DNA of 7,810 nucleotides from Candidatus Uhrbacteria bacterium (lineage in GTDB: Bacteria > Patescibacteriota > Patescibacteriia > 2-12-FULL-60-25), in contig JAHFIK010000032.1 of NCBI GenBank assembly GCA_023246415.1, positions 7,563-15,372 on the forward strand, given 5' to 3'. The notes under the pieces are model-generated. The model saw only the letters and a program-made list of their open reading frames with translations. It was not told the origin of the DNA and made no database searches. Both the position numbers and the translations under genes were made by a program. Below are positions 1 to 5,649 of this stretch, piece by piece. Numbering within the stretch: position 1 is the stretch's first letter; each line of letters begins with the position of its first letter.

Positions 1-28
1 TCTTAACTCTTAACTCTTAACTCTTAAC
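1..28. repeat. Tandem TCTTAAC heptamer, four copies
   Basis: The window opens with four perfect head-to-tail copies of TCTTAAC, followed by TT and a degenerate TCTTTTGACC. Other hairpins in this window have arms built from short repeated words, so this may be the right arm of a similar hairpin whose left arm lies outside the window. That part is inference. The stretch from 29 to about 155 shows nothing I can name. Confidence 0.8.
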
Positions 29-155
29 TTCTTTTGACCGCTGACGTTTGGCAGTCACTCCTGTGATCCCCGAACGCCAGCGACCAACGACGAGTGTTTC
101 TTTTTCCCTCACAAAGGGTTGGTTCTTGCTGGCTCGCACCTTCTCACCATCCTCG

Positions 156-327
156 CATCCTCAGCAATGAGGATGGCGGATCCAAGCATCATTCGGTCTC
201 CTCTGTTCAAAGGATCATCGTTGTCCGTTATGGGCGGAATCAACGATGTGCCGATGTCTCTCACGGACGATCTCGTTTGAGATCTCTGTTGAATCGCATC
301 GGATGCGCACGTTATGGGCGCGTGCAC
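156..327. other. Cluster of stem-loops in a geneless stretch
   Basis: I find no convincing gene between 1 and 483, but this part is rich in potential stems. 156-163 pairs with 168-175 (8 bp) around a GCAA (GNRA-type) tetraloop. 216-223 pairs with 241-248 (8 bp), and inside it 224-227 pairs with 235-238 around the loop TTATGGG. 251-256 pairs with 297-302 and encloses a hairpin at 269-274/279-284 with loop GTTT. A further short stem near 307-320 repeats the string CGTTATGGGCG seen in the second hairpin. This could be a structured RNA or a set of palindromic repeats. It matches no RNA family I know, and the strand is unknown. Confidence 0.35.
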
Positions 328-354
328 CCCTTTCATGCGGAGGAGACCGAGATC

Positions 355-393
355 CGCCCCCCTGCGCTCGCCGGGGGCGAGCTTCGGGGGGCG
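355..393. repeat. G+C-rich two-part hairpin
   Basis: The outer arms CGCCCCCC (355-362) and GGGGGGCG (386-393) are perfectly complementary. Within them GCTCGCC (366-372) pairs with GGCGAGC (376-382) around a GGG loop, with a 3x3 internal loop (TGC/TTC) between the stems. It would be very stable on either strand. No T-run follows on either side, so it is not a classical intrinsic terminator. Confidence 0.7.
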
Positions 394-407
394 TTGCCCC
401 AGGAAGA

Positions 408-475
408 GTGCGTCGTACGTGGTGCGTTGTGCGTTGGAAAGCGATCCTACGCACCACGCACCACGCACGACGCAC
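408..475. repeat. Long imperfect hairpin of GTGCGT-type words
   Basis: The 27-nt left arm (408-434) is complementary to 449-475 at 25 of 27 positions, with a 14-nt loop. Both arms are built of near-repeats of GTGCGT, GGTGCGT and CGTGCGT. The right arm ends nine bases before the start codon at 484. A further run of the same words lies just past the stop codon of that gene (750-769). There is no T-tract, so a terminator role is not evident. Confidence 0.85.
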
Positions 476-483
476 CACTCTCT

Positions 484-750
484 ATGATCTTCAAGACGAT
501 TCAGGAACCTATTGATGTTCTCGTGGCCTTTCGGAAGGATCACTCGGTTGCGATTCACGCGACAAAGCCAATGACGTTCAAGTGGGGAACGACCTACTAC
601 CAGGTGGATGGCGTTCATCTCGTTCATTCAGAACGTCGAGGTCGCGAGAAGGTGTACATTTTTTCCGTCTCGTCTGGCGCGCTCGTGTATCGACTTTCGT
701 TCTCCACGGAAACACTCGCGTGGAGGCTGGAAGAGGTGTGCGAGGGGTAG
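484..750 (+). CDS. Small DUF6504-like protein near dinB
   Basis: Encodes 88 residues starting MIFKTIQEPIDVLVAF. The reading frame stays open upstream to 94, but only the part from 484 looks like protein. Before that, the frame translates hairpin and other non-coding sequence. The order of an EPI(D/E)V start, a central FKW...YQVDGV strand pair, a charged turn (SERRGRE), VYIFSVSSGALVYRLSF and a final W-R-L-E-E suggests an all-beta fold. It resembles DUF6504, a family of unknown function that I recall beside Y-family polymerase genes. That match is from memory and was not searched. dinB begins about 650 bp downstream, which fits. No ribosome-binding site is visible, because the right arm of a hairpin occupies its place. 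Any role in translesion synthesis is inferred from the neighbour only. Confidence 0.7.
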   Translation: MIFKTIQEPIDVLVAFRKDHSVAIHATKPMTFKWGTTYYQVDGVHLVHSERRGREKVYIFSVSSGALVYRLSFSTETLAWRLEEVCEG

Positions 751-769
751 TGCGTGGTGCGTCGTGCGT
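750..769. repeat. Second run of GTGCGT words after the small gene
   Basis: The run GTGCGTGGTGCGTCGTGCGT overlaps the last base of the stop codon of the gene at 484-750. It is complementary to most of the right hairpin arm at 449-475, so the small gene lies between inverted copies of the same word family. From 776 to 886 I see only short runs of GATTGATT/CAATC-type sequence. Confidence 0.7.
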
Positions 770-894
770 AGCACGTGGGATTAATTTGGATGGTTTTGGA
801 GGTATTTGGTATAGCCATGGAGTAAGCGAAGGGTGGTGGGCTCATTTGATTGATTGTGACGAATTCAATCGCTGAAAGAGATTCGACATTCAAT

Positions 895-945
895 CAACGC
901 AATCAACTGATTTGTCATTCCGCGCAGCGGAATCGCTTTCTAGCC
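895..945 (+). repeat. Left inverted repeat of the GIY-YIG unit
   Basis: This 51-bp arm is complementary to 1293-1343 with four mismatches. Its core ATTCCGC-GCA-GCGGAAT is itself a small hairpin with 7-bp arms and a 3-nt loop, similar in layout to REP-type palindromes. The core is identical in both arms, and the mismatches fall outside it. Confidence 0.9.
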
Positions 946-995
946 ACGTGGATCATGCCCCTCAGACAGAAGAAAGAAGTCCTGATCTCAGAAAT

Positions 996-1292
996 ATGAA
1001 ACGAGAATACGCTTTTTACGTCTATATCATGGCGAGCCCAAGCGGGACGCTCTATGTTGGTATGACAAATGATATTCAGCGTCGCGTTGATGAGCATAAG
1101 AACCAAGAGAAAGATGGTTTTATGAAGTGGTACAACTGCTCACGTCTCGTGTACGTCGAATTCCATGAATATGTTTTGAATGCGATTCAGCGAGAAAAAG
1201 AAATTAAGTGGTGGCCGCGTACAAAGAAGGAAGAGTTGATCAGAACGTTAAATCCTCATTGGAATGATCTTGCTTGCGAAGTGATCGCGTGA
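996..1292 (+). CDS. Single-domain GIY-YIG endonuclease
   Basis: Encodes 98 residues and belongs to the short GIY-YIG group (YhbQ/UPF0213-like 'putative endonuclease'). The motif residues can be placed: Y8-V9-Y10 stands for GIY, Y20-V21-G22 for YIG, followed by N25-D26 and R30 with H34, then the metal-binding glutamate in QREKEIKWW (probably E67), and the closing N86-P-x-W-x-D-L. All expected catalytic positions are present, so the enzyme should be an active metal-dependent DNA nuclease. I chose the ATG at 996 because family members begin shortly before the YVYIM segment. The frame is open further upstream, but that part lies in the inverted repeat. The ribosome-binding site is weak (AGAAAGAAG, rather far upstream). 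Inverted repeats lie on both sides. It could instead be a housekeeping paralogue that happens to lie between repeats. Confidence 0.92.
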   Translation: MKREYAFYVYIMASPSGTLYVGMTNDIQRRVDEHKNQEKDGFMKWYNCSRLVYVEFHEYVLNAIQREKEIKWWPRTKKEELIRTLNPHWNDLACEVIA

Positions 1293-1343
1293 GGCTGGAA
1301 AGGGATTCCGCTGCGCGGAATGACAAATCGGTTGATTACGTTG
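1293..1343 (-). repeat. Right inverted repeat of the GIY-YIG unit
   Basis: This arm begins immediately after the nuclease stop codon and matches the reverse complement of 895-945 at 47 of 51 positions. It carries the same 7-bp mini-hairpin (ATTCCGC / GCGGAAT). With the left arm about 350 bp away, the transcript of the nuclease gene could fold into a closed stem. Confidence 0.9.
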
Positions 1344-1366
1344 AAATAATGGATACTCAGATCGAT

Positions 1367-1391
1367 GTTCTGTAAGAACGATTATTTTTTT
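1367..1391 (+). terminator. Weak terminator-like hairpin just before dinB
   Basis: GTTCT (1367-1371) pairs with AGAAC (1375-1379) around a GTA loop, and a T-rich run with seven consecutive Ts ends at 1391. The dinB ATG follows only four bases later. It could end transcripts from the GIY-YIG unit or act as a leader hairpin of dinB. The stem is short and the signal may be chance. Confidence 0.3.
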
Positions 1392-1395
1392 GGAT

Positions 1396-2748
1396 ATGTC
1401 TCTCCGCTCATGCGCAACCACGTCCGTCCGCCCCTGCATCATTCATCTCGACATGAATTCGTATTTTGCGAGCGTGGAACAGCAGGCGAATCCGTTGTTG
1501 CGTGGTCGGGCGCTCGGCGTGTGTGCCTACCTTCATCGCCACGGGTGCATTATTGCGGCTTCGATTGAAGCGAAGGAGCGCGGGATGAAAGTGGGTATGA
1601 CCATGGAGGAAGCGCAGACGCTGATTCCGGACGCGGTGTTTGTGGAAAATGATCCGGCAAAGTATCGCGCGGTCACCTCGCGCGTGTTTGCGATCATGCA
1701 TGAGGTCTCTGATCGCGTTGAGCACTACTCGATTGATGAATCATTTTTGGATCTCACCGGATGGGTGCGTGATCCGGCGGAAGCGGCGTTTTTAATGACG
1801 CGCGTCCGTCGTCGTATTCGCGATGAGGTTGGGGAGTGGCTGCGCTGTTCAATCGGGATCGCGCCGACGCGGTTCTTGGCAAAGCTCGCGTCAGACATGG
1901 AAAAGCCGTCGGGGCTTGTGGTTATCACGCCAGAGAATATTGATGAGGTCTTGTCGCGCCTCGAGCTCCGAGATGTTCATGGGATCGGTCGCAAACTGTC
2001 CAAGCGAATTGAGGCGTTGGGATATCGGACGCCATTGGAGGTAAAGCGTGCGCCGGTTGCGAACCTGATGCATGCGTTCGGGATTAATGGGTATGTCTTG
2101 TGGGCGAAGTTAAATGGAATGAGTATTGAAACGCTGCAATCCGATCCCGGCCCGCCAAAATCCATCGGTCATTCCTATTGCGTGCCCATGGCCGCGAATC
2201 GCGAGAAGAAAATTCCGGCAATCCTTTCGAAGCTCGCTGAGAAAGCAGCTCGTCGATTACGAGCGGAAAAATTATGCGCGCGTGCGGTTTCCGTGCGCAT
2301 CGGTTTTCGGGTTCCTGCGATGCCGGGGTCATCGGTGAGACCTCACTCGCCGTTTGCGCTTCCGGACGTGGGAGATTTTGATGCTGTGCGTTTTGAAGAA
2401 CCGGTCGATGATTCATTCGCACTGGTGCATGCAGCGCTCCGTCTTCTCTATGCCATGTGGGACGGAACGCAGCCCGTTTCATTTCTCGCGGTGACGTATT
2501 CAGAGTTCGGCGAGAAGAGCGGTCAGATCGCAATGACTTCAACCTCACAGGACGTGGATGGGCAATGGCGTGACGACGGTCGTCGGACGGAGGCCGTTGC
2601 GCAGCTCTCTCGTGCGGCAGATGTGGTTCGTGACAAATATGGCGACCGCGCATTGATCCTCGGAAGTCTCTTTGGGATCTCGCAGGATGATGCGCCAGAT
2701 CGAATCGGATTTCGGAAGATTGATGGCGTGGAGAAGATCCTGACGTAG
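1396..2748 (+). CDS. dinB: Y-family DNA polymerase (DNA polymerase IV)
   Basis: Encodes 450 residues and should copy damaged DNA templates. The palm motif IIHLDMNSYFASVEQQ carries the metal-binding Asp19 and the likely steric-gate Phe24. YSIDESFLDL (111-120) holds the catalytic Asp114-Glu115 pair. CSIGIAPTRFLAKLASDMEKPSG (151-173) is the conserved segment after it. A helix-hairpin-helix thumb follows (LRDVHGIGRKLSKRIEALG, 191-209), then the little-finger domain from about 255. The C-terminus is longer than in short DinB proteins and ends APDRIGFRKIDG. I chose the ATG at 1396. A TTG two codons earlier is also possible, and no good Shine-Dalgarno is present. All key residues are present, so it should be active. 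The DUF6504-like gene about 650 bp upstream may be a functional partner, and a GIY-YIG unit lies between. UmuC is less likely because the protein lacks a partner umuD here. Confidence 0.95.
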   Translation: MSLRSCATTSVRPCIIHLDMNSYFASVEQQANPLLRGRALGVCAYLHRHGCIIAASIEAKERGMKVGMTMEEAQTLIPDAVFVENDPAKYRAVTSRVFAIMHEVSDRVEHYSIDESFLDLTGWVRDPAEAAFLMTRVRRRIRDEVGEWLRCSIGIAPTRFLAKLASDMEKPSGLVVITPENIDEVLSRLELRDVHGIGRKLSKRIEALGYRTPLEVKRAPVANLMHAFGINGYVLWAKLNGMSIETLQSDPGPPKSIGHSYCVPMAANREKKIPAILSKLAEKAARRLRAEKLCARAVSVRIGFRVPAMPGSSVRPHSPFALPDVGDFDAVRFEEPVDDSFALVHAALRLLYAMWDGTQPVSFLAVTYSEFGEKSGQIAMTSTSQDVDGQWRDDGRRTEAVAQLSRAADVVRDKYGDRALILGSLFGISQDDAPDRIGFRKIDGVEKILT

Positions 2749-2776
2749 GGGCGGGGCCTGGCCCCGCCCCTACGTC
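2742..2776. repeat. Perfect 16-bp G+C hairpin over the dinB stop codon
   Basis: GACGTAGGGGCGGGGC (2742-2757) is perfectly complementary to 2761-2776 around a CTG loop. The dinB stop codon (2746-2748) lies inside the left arm. No T-run follows, so it may stabilise the mRNA 3' end or be a dispersed palindrome instead of a true terminator. Confidence 0.85.
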
Positions 2777-2800
2777 TTCACGGTGTGCCGTTATTTCTAG

Positions 2801-2838
2801 TAGCCATGAAACAGTGAAGCCATGTAGCTATTTTTTTT
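2801..2838 (+). terminator. Likely intrinsic terminator of dinB
   Basis: TAGCCATG (2801-2808) pairs with CATG-TA-GCTA (2821-2830), giving 8 bp with a 2-nt bulge and a 12-nt loop. Eight Ts follow directly (2831-2838). The T-tract is strong and the stem only moderate. Confidence 0.5.
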
Positions 2839-2880
2839 CGCTGAAGACACCACAGAATCATTTTTTCACACCCATTCGTA

Positions 2881-2909
2881 TTGTCGGAATGCTTTTTTTA
2901 TGGTTTAAT
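2881..2909 (+). promoter_or_regulatory. Sigma70-type promoter of the Gly/Ser-rich lipoprotein gene
   Basis: TTGTCG (2881-2886) and TTTAAT (2904-2909) are separated by 17 bp, and a TG dinucleotide one base before the -10 makes an extended -10. The start codon at 2970 leaves a leader of about 55 nt. Confidence 0.55.
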
Positions 2910-2969
2910 CTTGTTCCTTTTCATCAAGCGATGATGAGGAATCACAAAAAAAGACAGAGGAGCCAATAC

Positions 2970-3860
2970 ATGTTCAGTTCGAGATCAGCCTCAGTGGCTG
3001 TTGTGGTGTCATTCCTGTGTTCAGTGGCGTGCGGATCCAACGATCAGTCAGCCGCAGATGGACAAGCGACTGGCGGAAGTGGTTCAGATGTGTGCACGGT
3101 TGGATGTCCGTCCGACCTTGGCGGATCATCGTCGACCGGCGGAAGCAATTCAGAACAGACGGCGACCGGAGGCACATCATCTCCAGATTCGTCATCGACC
3201 GGCGGGACCGCAGTTTCAGCAGGTGGTGATTCGTCGGTTGCAGGATCAGGAAATGGTCTTGGCGGATCTTCATCAGATGGAACCGGCGGTTCAGTGAATA
3301 CGCTGGGCGGATCGGCAGCGGTTGGCGGCGCATCGGCGTCTGGCGGATCAGATGCAACCACTGGCGGAACGTCTTCGACGCAAGAAACGGGCGGTACATC
3401 TGCGTCCACTGGCGGATCTGAATCGACCGACGTCGGTGGAAGTCATTCCACCGAGGTGGGCGGAAGCGGAAACGCAACGGGCGGCGCTCAGACAAGCGGT
3501 GGCGGTGAAACGTCCACGGCGGTTGGCGGAACGAACGCCGGTCTCGGCGGAACGTCTTCATCTGCGGGAACTTCTTCCGCAAGCGTGGGTGGGACATCGG
3601 CGGGTCCGATCGGTGGTTCATCTTCCGTTGGTGGCAGCGATGTCGGTCTCGGTGGTTCAGGTCCAGACGATTCGTCTGTTGGCGGAGCATCATCGAATAC
3701 CGGTGGTCATACATCTGCAGGCGGAACGGGAAGTCTCGCTGGCACATCGTCCACGATTGGAACGGCCGGGTCTTCGGATGGAACCGGCGGTCACTCGTGT
3801 CATGGAGATGGCGGATGGAAATGGCCGTGGACCTGGATTTGGACTTGGCCATGGTCGTGA
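2970..3860 (+). CDS. Gly/Ser/Thr-rich lipoprotein with Trp-x-Trp tail
   Basis: Encodes 296 residues of no recognised family. The start at 2970 is set by a clear AGAGGAG seven bases upstream. The longer in-frame ORF from 2814 would spoil the signal peptide. Residues 1-21 (MFSSRSASVAVVVSFLCSVAC) form an export signal with an approximate lipobox, SVAC. Two more cysteines follow in VCTVGCPSDLGG. About 230 residues are then irregular repeats of the type GGTSS, GGSSS and VGGS, with no hydrophobic core, and are expected to be disordered. The last part reads HSCHGDGG and then a strictly alternating WKWPWTWIWTWPWS. It probably acts as a surface stalk or spacer, with the aromatic tail binding a membrane, glycan or partner. 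This is inference. The next lipoprotein gene also carries a short Gly-rich linker, so the two may act in the same envelope layer. Confidence 0.85.
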   Translation: MFSSRSASVAVVVSFLCSVACGSNDQSAADGQATGGSGSDVCTVGCPSDLGGSSSTGGSNSEQTATGGTSSPDSSSTGGTAVSAGGDSSVAGSGNGLGGSSSDGTGGSVNTLGGSAAVGGASASGGSDATTGGTSSTQETGGTSASTGGSESTDVGGSHSTEVGGSGNATGGAQTSGGGETSTAVGGTNAGLGGTSSSAGTSSASVGGTSAGPIGGSSSVGGSDVGLGGSGPDDSSVGGASSNTGGHTSAGGTGSLAGTSSTIGTAGSSDGTGGHSCHGDGGWKWPWTWIWTWPWS

Positions 3861-3908
3861 CGGTTCCCTCTTAATCTTTTTTCGTTCAGCGAAATTGCTC
3901 TTTCTTTA

Positions 3909-3928
3909 ATCTCCACATGGGTGGAGAT
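3909..3928. repeat. 8-bp hairpin in the 3' region of the Gly/Ser-rich gene
   Basis: ATCTCCAC (3909-3916) pairs perfectly with GTGGAGAT (3921-3928) around an ATGG loop. It lies about 50 bp after the stop codon and just before the terminator at 3936. Confidence 0.6.
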
Positions 3929-3935
3929 ACTCTAA

Positions 3936-3982
3936 AAGAGGCGAATGGCTCCTGGGGGGAAGCCGTTCGTCTTTTGTTGTTT
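3936..3982 (+). terminator. Intrinsic terminator of the Gly/Ser-rich gene
   Basis: The arm 3936-3950 pairs with 3961-3975 over 15 bp, including a few G-U pairs, around a 10-nt loop CCTGGGGGGA. A T-rich tail (CTTTTGTTGTTT) follows. A run of As on the left side could let it work in both directions. Confidence 0.8.
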
Positions 3983-4089
3983 AGAGCAAAGGGCAGAGAG
4001 CATCCCCCTTCGCAAAGCCTCCGGGGGACAGGAAGAGTAAAGGGGTCGGATTCGCTCTCCGCCCTCTGCTCTTTGCTCTTTGCTCTAAA
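3980..4089. repeat. Long hairpin of AGAGCA-type words
   Basis: It starts TTTAGAGCAAAG (3980-3991) and ends with the exact complement (4078-4089). Next to these ends, 3992-4002 pairs imperfectly with 4053-4063, and 14 extra bases of the same word type (4064-4077) bulge out on the right. The interior holds a smaller stem, TCCCCC (4003-4008) with GGGGGA (4023-4028). One strand of the arms is nearly all purine. It abuts the terminator at 3936 and shares its ends with the hairpin at 5488-5568. Confidence 0.8.
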
Positions 4090-4106
4090 TATGTTTAACT
4101 CTTTTA

Positions 4107-4126
4107 TCCATCCGATTCTGGATGGA
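4107..4126. other. Hairpin in the leader of the RCC1-type gene
   Basis: TCCATCC (4107-4113) pairs with GGATGGA (4120-4126) around GATTCT, about 30 bases before the start codon. I see no convincing -35/-10 pair for this gene. The promoter may lie within or beside the preceding word hairpin. Confidence 0.45.
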
Positions 4127-4154
4127 ATTCGACAAATACAGATTGGAGAAATCG

Positions 4155-5387
4155 ATGAGAAGATATTGGTTCATGAGTTTGTTTCTGGCGCTTTTCGGAT
4201 CTCTCTTTGGATGTAGTGGCGTCGCATCAAGTCCGACGTGTTCTGCGAGCGGTGTTGGCGGAGGAGCCACGGATTCATGCGGAACAGGCGGAAGTGGAAC
4301 GGGCGGTGCCGCCGTGAGCCCGGGAAATGTCCAATCCATTGCGGTTGGAGATTTGGCTGCGTGTGCATTGCTCAACAACAAGACGATTAAGTGTTGGGGG
4401 TTTAACTCGAAGGGTCAGCTCGGGAACGGGACGACGAACGCGAGTTCAACACCCGTCCTTGTTTCGGGAATCTCCAATGCGACGAGTATCGCTTCAGTCG
4501 GGTGGCATGCGTGTGCGATTCTTTCTGACGCCACGGTAAAGTGTTGGGGCCAAAACGATTACCAGCAACTCGGGAGTGCGGTGGGAGCAACGTCGCTGAC
4601 GCCAGTCGCCGTTCCAAATGTCACGAATGCAACTGCGCTGGCGCTTGGATGGAATCACACGTGTGCGCTCATAAACGATGGCACGATGATGTGTTGGGGG
4701 CGATGCTCGAACAAGCAATGCGGAACCGGACTCTCAAGCGTGACGACGCCGCCGACAAAGGTCAGCGGGGTCACCAGTGTTAAAGCGATCTCTGCATATG
4801 ACTACCATACCTGCGCACTGCTCAATGCGGGTTCCGTTCAGTGTTGGGGCGAAACAAATCTCGGAACGACTGCAACGACGGTCGATCATGATCCGACAAC
4901 GGTCGTTGACGGATCTCAGAATGCGATCGCTGGGATCACCCGGATTGATAGCGGCTTGTACGCAGACTATGCGTCAGGCACCGGGAGTCTCTACGCCTGG
5001 GGAAATAATAATGGCGGCAGTCTTGGTGATGGGACGTTTGCAACGAGCCGACTCACGGCCGCAGCCGTGACCGGGATTTCGAATCCGATCAGCATCAGCG
5101 GCGGATATGCTGAAGCCTGCGCCGTCCTCCAGGATGGAACGGTGCAATGCTGGGGCGAGAACACGAGTGGAGAAGCGGGGAGTGATCCGAATAGTTACTC
5201 CACGCTTTTGTCACCGCGTCAGGTGAGCGGGATTGCGAATGTCGCCCAAGTCTCAGTCGGTGAAGGGTCGGCGTGTGCCCTGCGAAGTGACGGAAACGTC
5301 TACTGTTGGGGAAATAATTACAACGGTGCCCTTGGCGACGGGACAACGACGAATAGCTTCGTGCCCGTGCATGTCATCGGTCTCTGA
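4155..5387 (+). CDS. Secreted RCC1-repeat lipoprotein (seven-bladed propeller)
   Basis: Encodes 410 residues. The ATG at 4155 follows GGAGA by about six bases. MRRYWFMSLFLALFGSLFGC is a lipoprotein signal with Cys20 as the lipid site. A Cys- and Gly-rich linker (to about residue 55) leads into seven RCC1-type repeats, each with the core C-A-(L/I)-x(5-8)-(V/I)-x-C-W-G followed by a GxLG-like turn. Seven blades should close a beta-propeller. Six blades keep the paired cysteines flanking the central turn and may form a disulfide in each blade. Blade five (YASGTGSLYAWG) lacks both. The short CWGRCSNKQCG segment of blade three adds extra cysteines. Such bacterial proteins are usually extracellular and bind unknown partners, with no sign of eukaryotic RCC1 exchange activity. 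Its own terminator (5449) makes it a single transcription unit. Confidence 0.92.
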   Translation: MRRYWFMSLFLALFGSLFGCSGVASSPTCSASGVGGGATDSCGTGGSGTGGAAVSPGNVQSIAVGDLAACALLNNKTIKCWGFNSKGQLGNGTTNASSTPVLVSGISNATSIASVGWHACAILSDATVKCWGQNDYQQLGSAVGATSLTPVAVPNVTNATALALGWNHTCALINDGTMMCWGRCSNKQCGTGLSSVTTPPTKVSGVTSVKAISAYDYHTCALLNAGSVQCWGETNLGTTATTVDHDPTTVVDGSQNAIAGITRIDSGLYADYASGTGSLYAWGNNNGGSLGDGTFATSRLTAAAVTGISNPISISGGYAEACAVLQDGTVQCWGENTSGEAGSDPNSYSTLLSPRQVSGIANVAQVSVGEGSACALRSDGNVYCWGNNYNGALGDGTTTNSFVPVHVIGL

Positions 5388-5448
5388 TGCTCCAATCTTA
5401 ACTCAATGTTCTTTTGCTTAGTGCTCCGAAAGACGGAGAATGCTTATG

Positions 5449-5489
5449 AGACGGGATCCAGGCCAGTGCCGATCCCGTCTTTGTTATTT
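5449..5489 (+). terminator. Intrinsic terminator of the RCC1-type gene
   Basis: AGACGGGATC (5449-5458) pairs perfectly with GATCCCGTCT (5471-5480) around a 12-nt loop, followed by the T-rich tail TTGTTATTT. A smaller hairpin (CTCCG/CGGAG, 5424-5438) lies just before it. Confidence 0.88.
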
Positions 5490-5568
5490 AGAGCACCGTG
5501 CACAAGGCACAGAGCACAGGCTGATCTTCTGTCAGCCTGTGCTCTGTGCCTTGTGCACGGTGCTCTAA
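5488..5568. repeat. Perfect 37-bp hairpin of GAGCAC-type words
   Basis: 5488-5524 is the exact reverse complement of 5532-5568, with only a 7-nt loop (TCTTCTG). The arms are built of the related words AGAGCAC, GTGCAC, AAGGCAC and AGAGCACAGG. The ends TTAGAGCA...TGCTCTAA match those of the hairpin at 3980-4089. It overlaps the T-tail of the preceding terminator by two bases. The spacer from 5569 to 5649 has one weak stem (5608-5612/5619-5623) and no clear promoter. Confidence 0.97.
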
Positions 5569-5649
5569 TCACGCCCTTGCCAATTTTCTCGATTTATCAC
5601 AAGGTGTCTGTTCGGGAAAACAGTCCCATAAAACAAAAGGAATGTGCGT

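Larger units (their letters stand above)
887..1351 (+). mobile_element. Candidate mobile unit: GIY-YIG gene between inverted repeats
   Basis: A single-domain GIY-YIG gene is bounded by inverted repeats. The core arms (895-945 and 1293-1343) match at 47 of 51 positions, and weaker matching extends outward to 887 and 1351. The right repeat begins at the base after the stop codon, so the unit holds little except the nuclease gene. No target-site duplication is evident. It lies between a DUF6504-like gene and dinB, which may normally be neighbours. The layout suggests a nuclease-linked, non-autonomous or homing-type element, but movement has not been shown. Known transposases are absent. Confidence 0.5.

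Noticed and set aside
1..480. T-box, known riboswitch, tmRNA, SRP or RNase P RNA in the first 480 bases
   Set aside because: I looked for the hallmark strings of these RNAs on both strands and found none.
94..483. Upstream extension of the small gene's frame, and an overlapping 172-codon - strand frame (109-627)
   Set aside because: Both read straight through the hairpins and the GTGCGT words and give products without protein-like composition. Only the part from 484 looks like a real protein.
912..995. Longer N-terminus for the GIY-YIG protein
   Set aside because: The extra codons fall in the inverted repeat and have no counterpart in this compact family, which begins just before the YVYIM segment.
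2814..2969. Earlier in-frame start for the Gly/Ser-rich protein
   Set aside because: It would place about 50 charged and mixed residues before the signal peptide. The AGAGGAG before 2970 decides the start, and the promoter lies inside the extension.
3044..3409. A 121-codon - strand frame rich in Asp and Pro
   Set aside because: It is another shadow of the repeated Gly/Ser codons, with a DPP-type low-complexity product and no start signals.
2974..3852. A 292-codon open frame on the - strand opposite the Gly/Ser-rich gene
   Set aside because: Its product is rich in Arg, Pro, His and Met in no order, as expected from the complement of Gly/Ser codon repeats. The + strand has a ribosome-binding site, a signal peptide and a promoter.
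3980..5568. CRISPR array
   Set aside because: The repeats are facing arms of single hairpins with no regular direct repeat and spacer pattern, and no cas gene is present.
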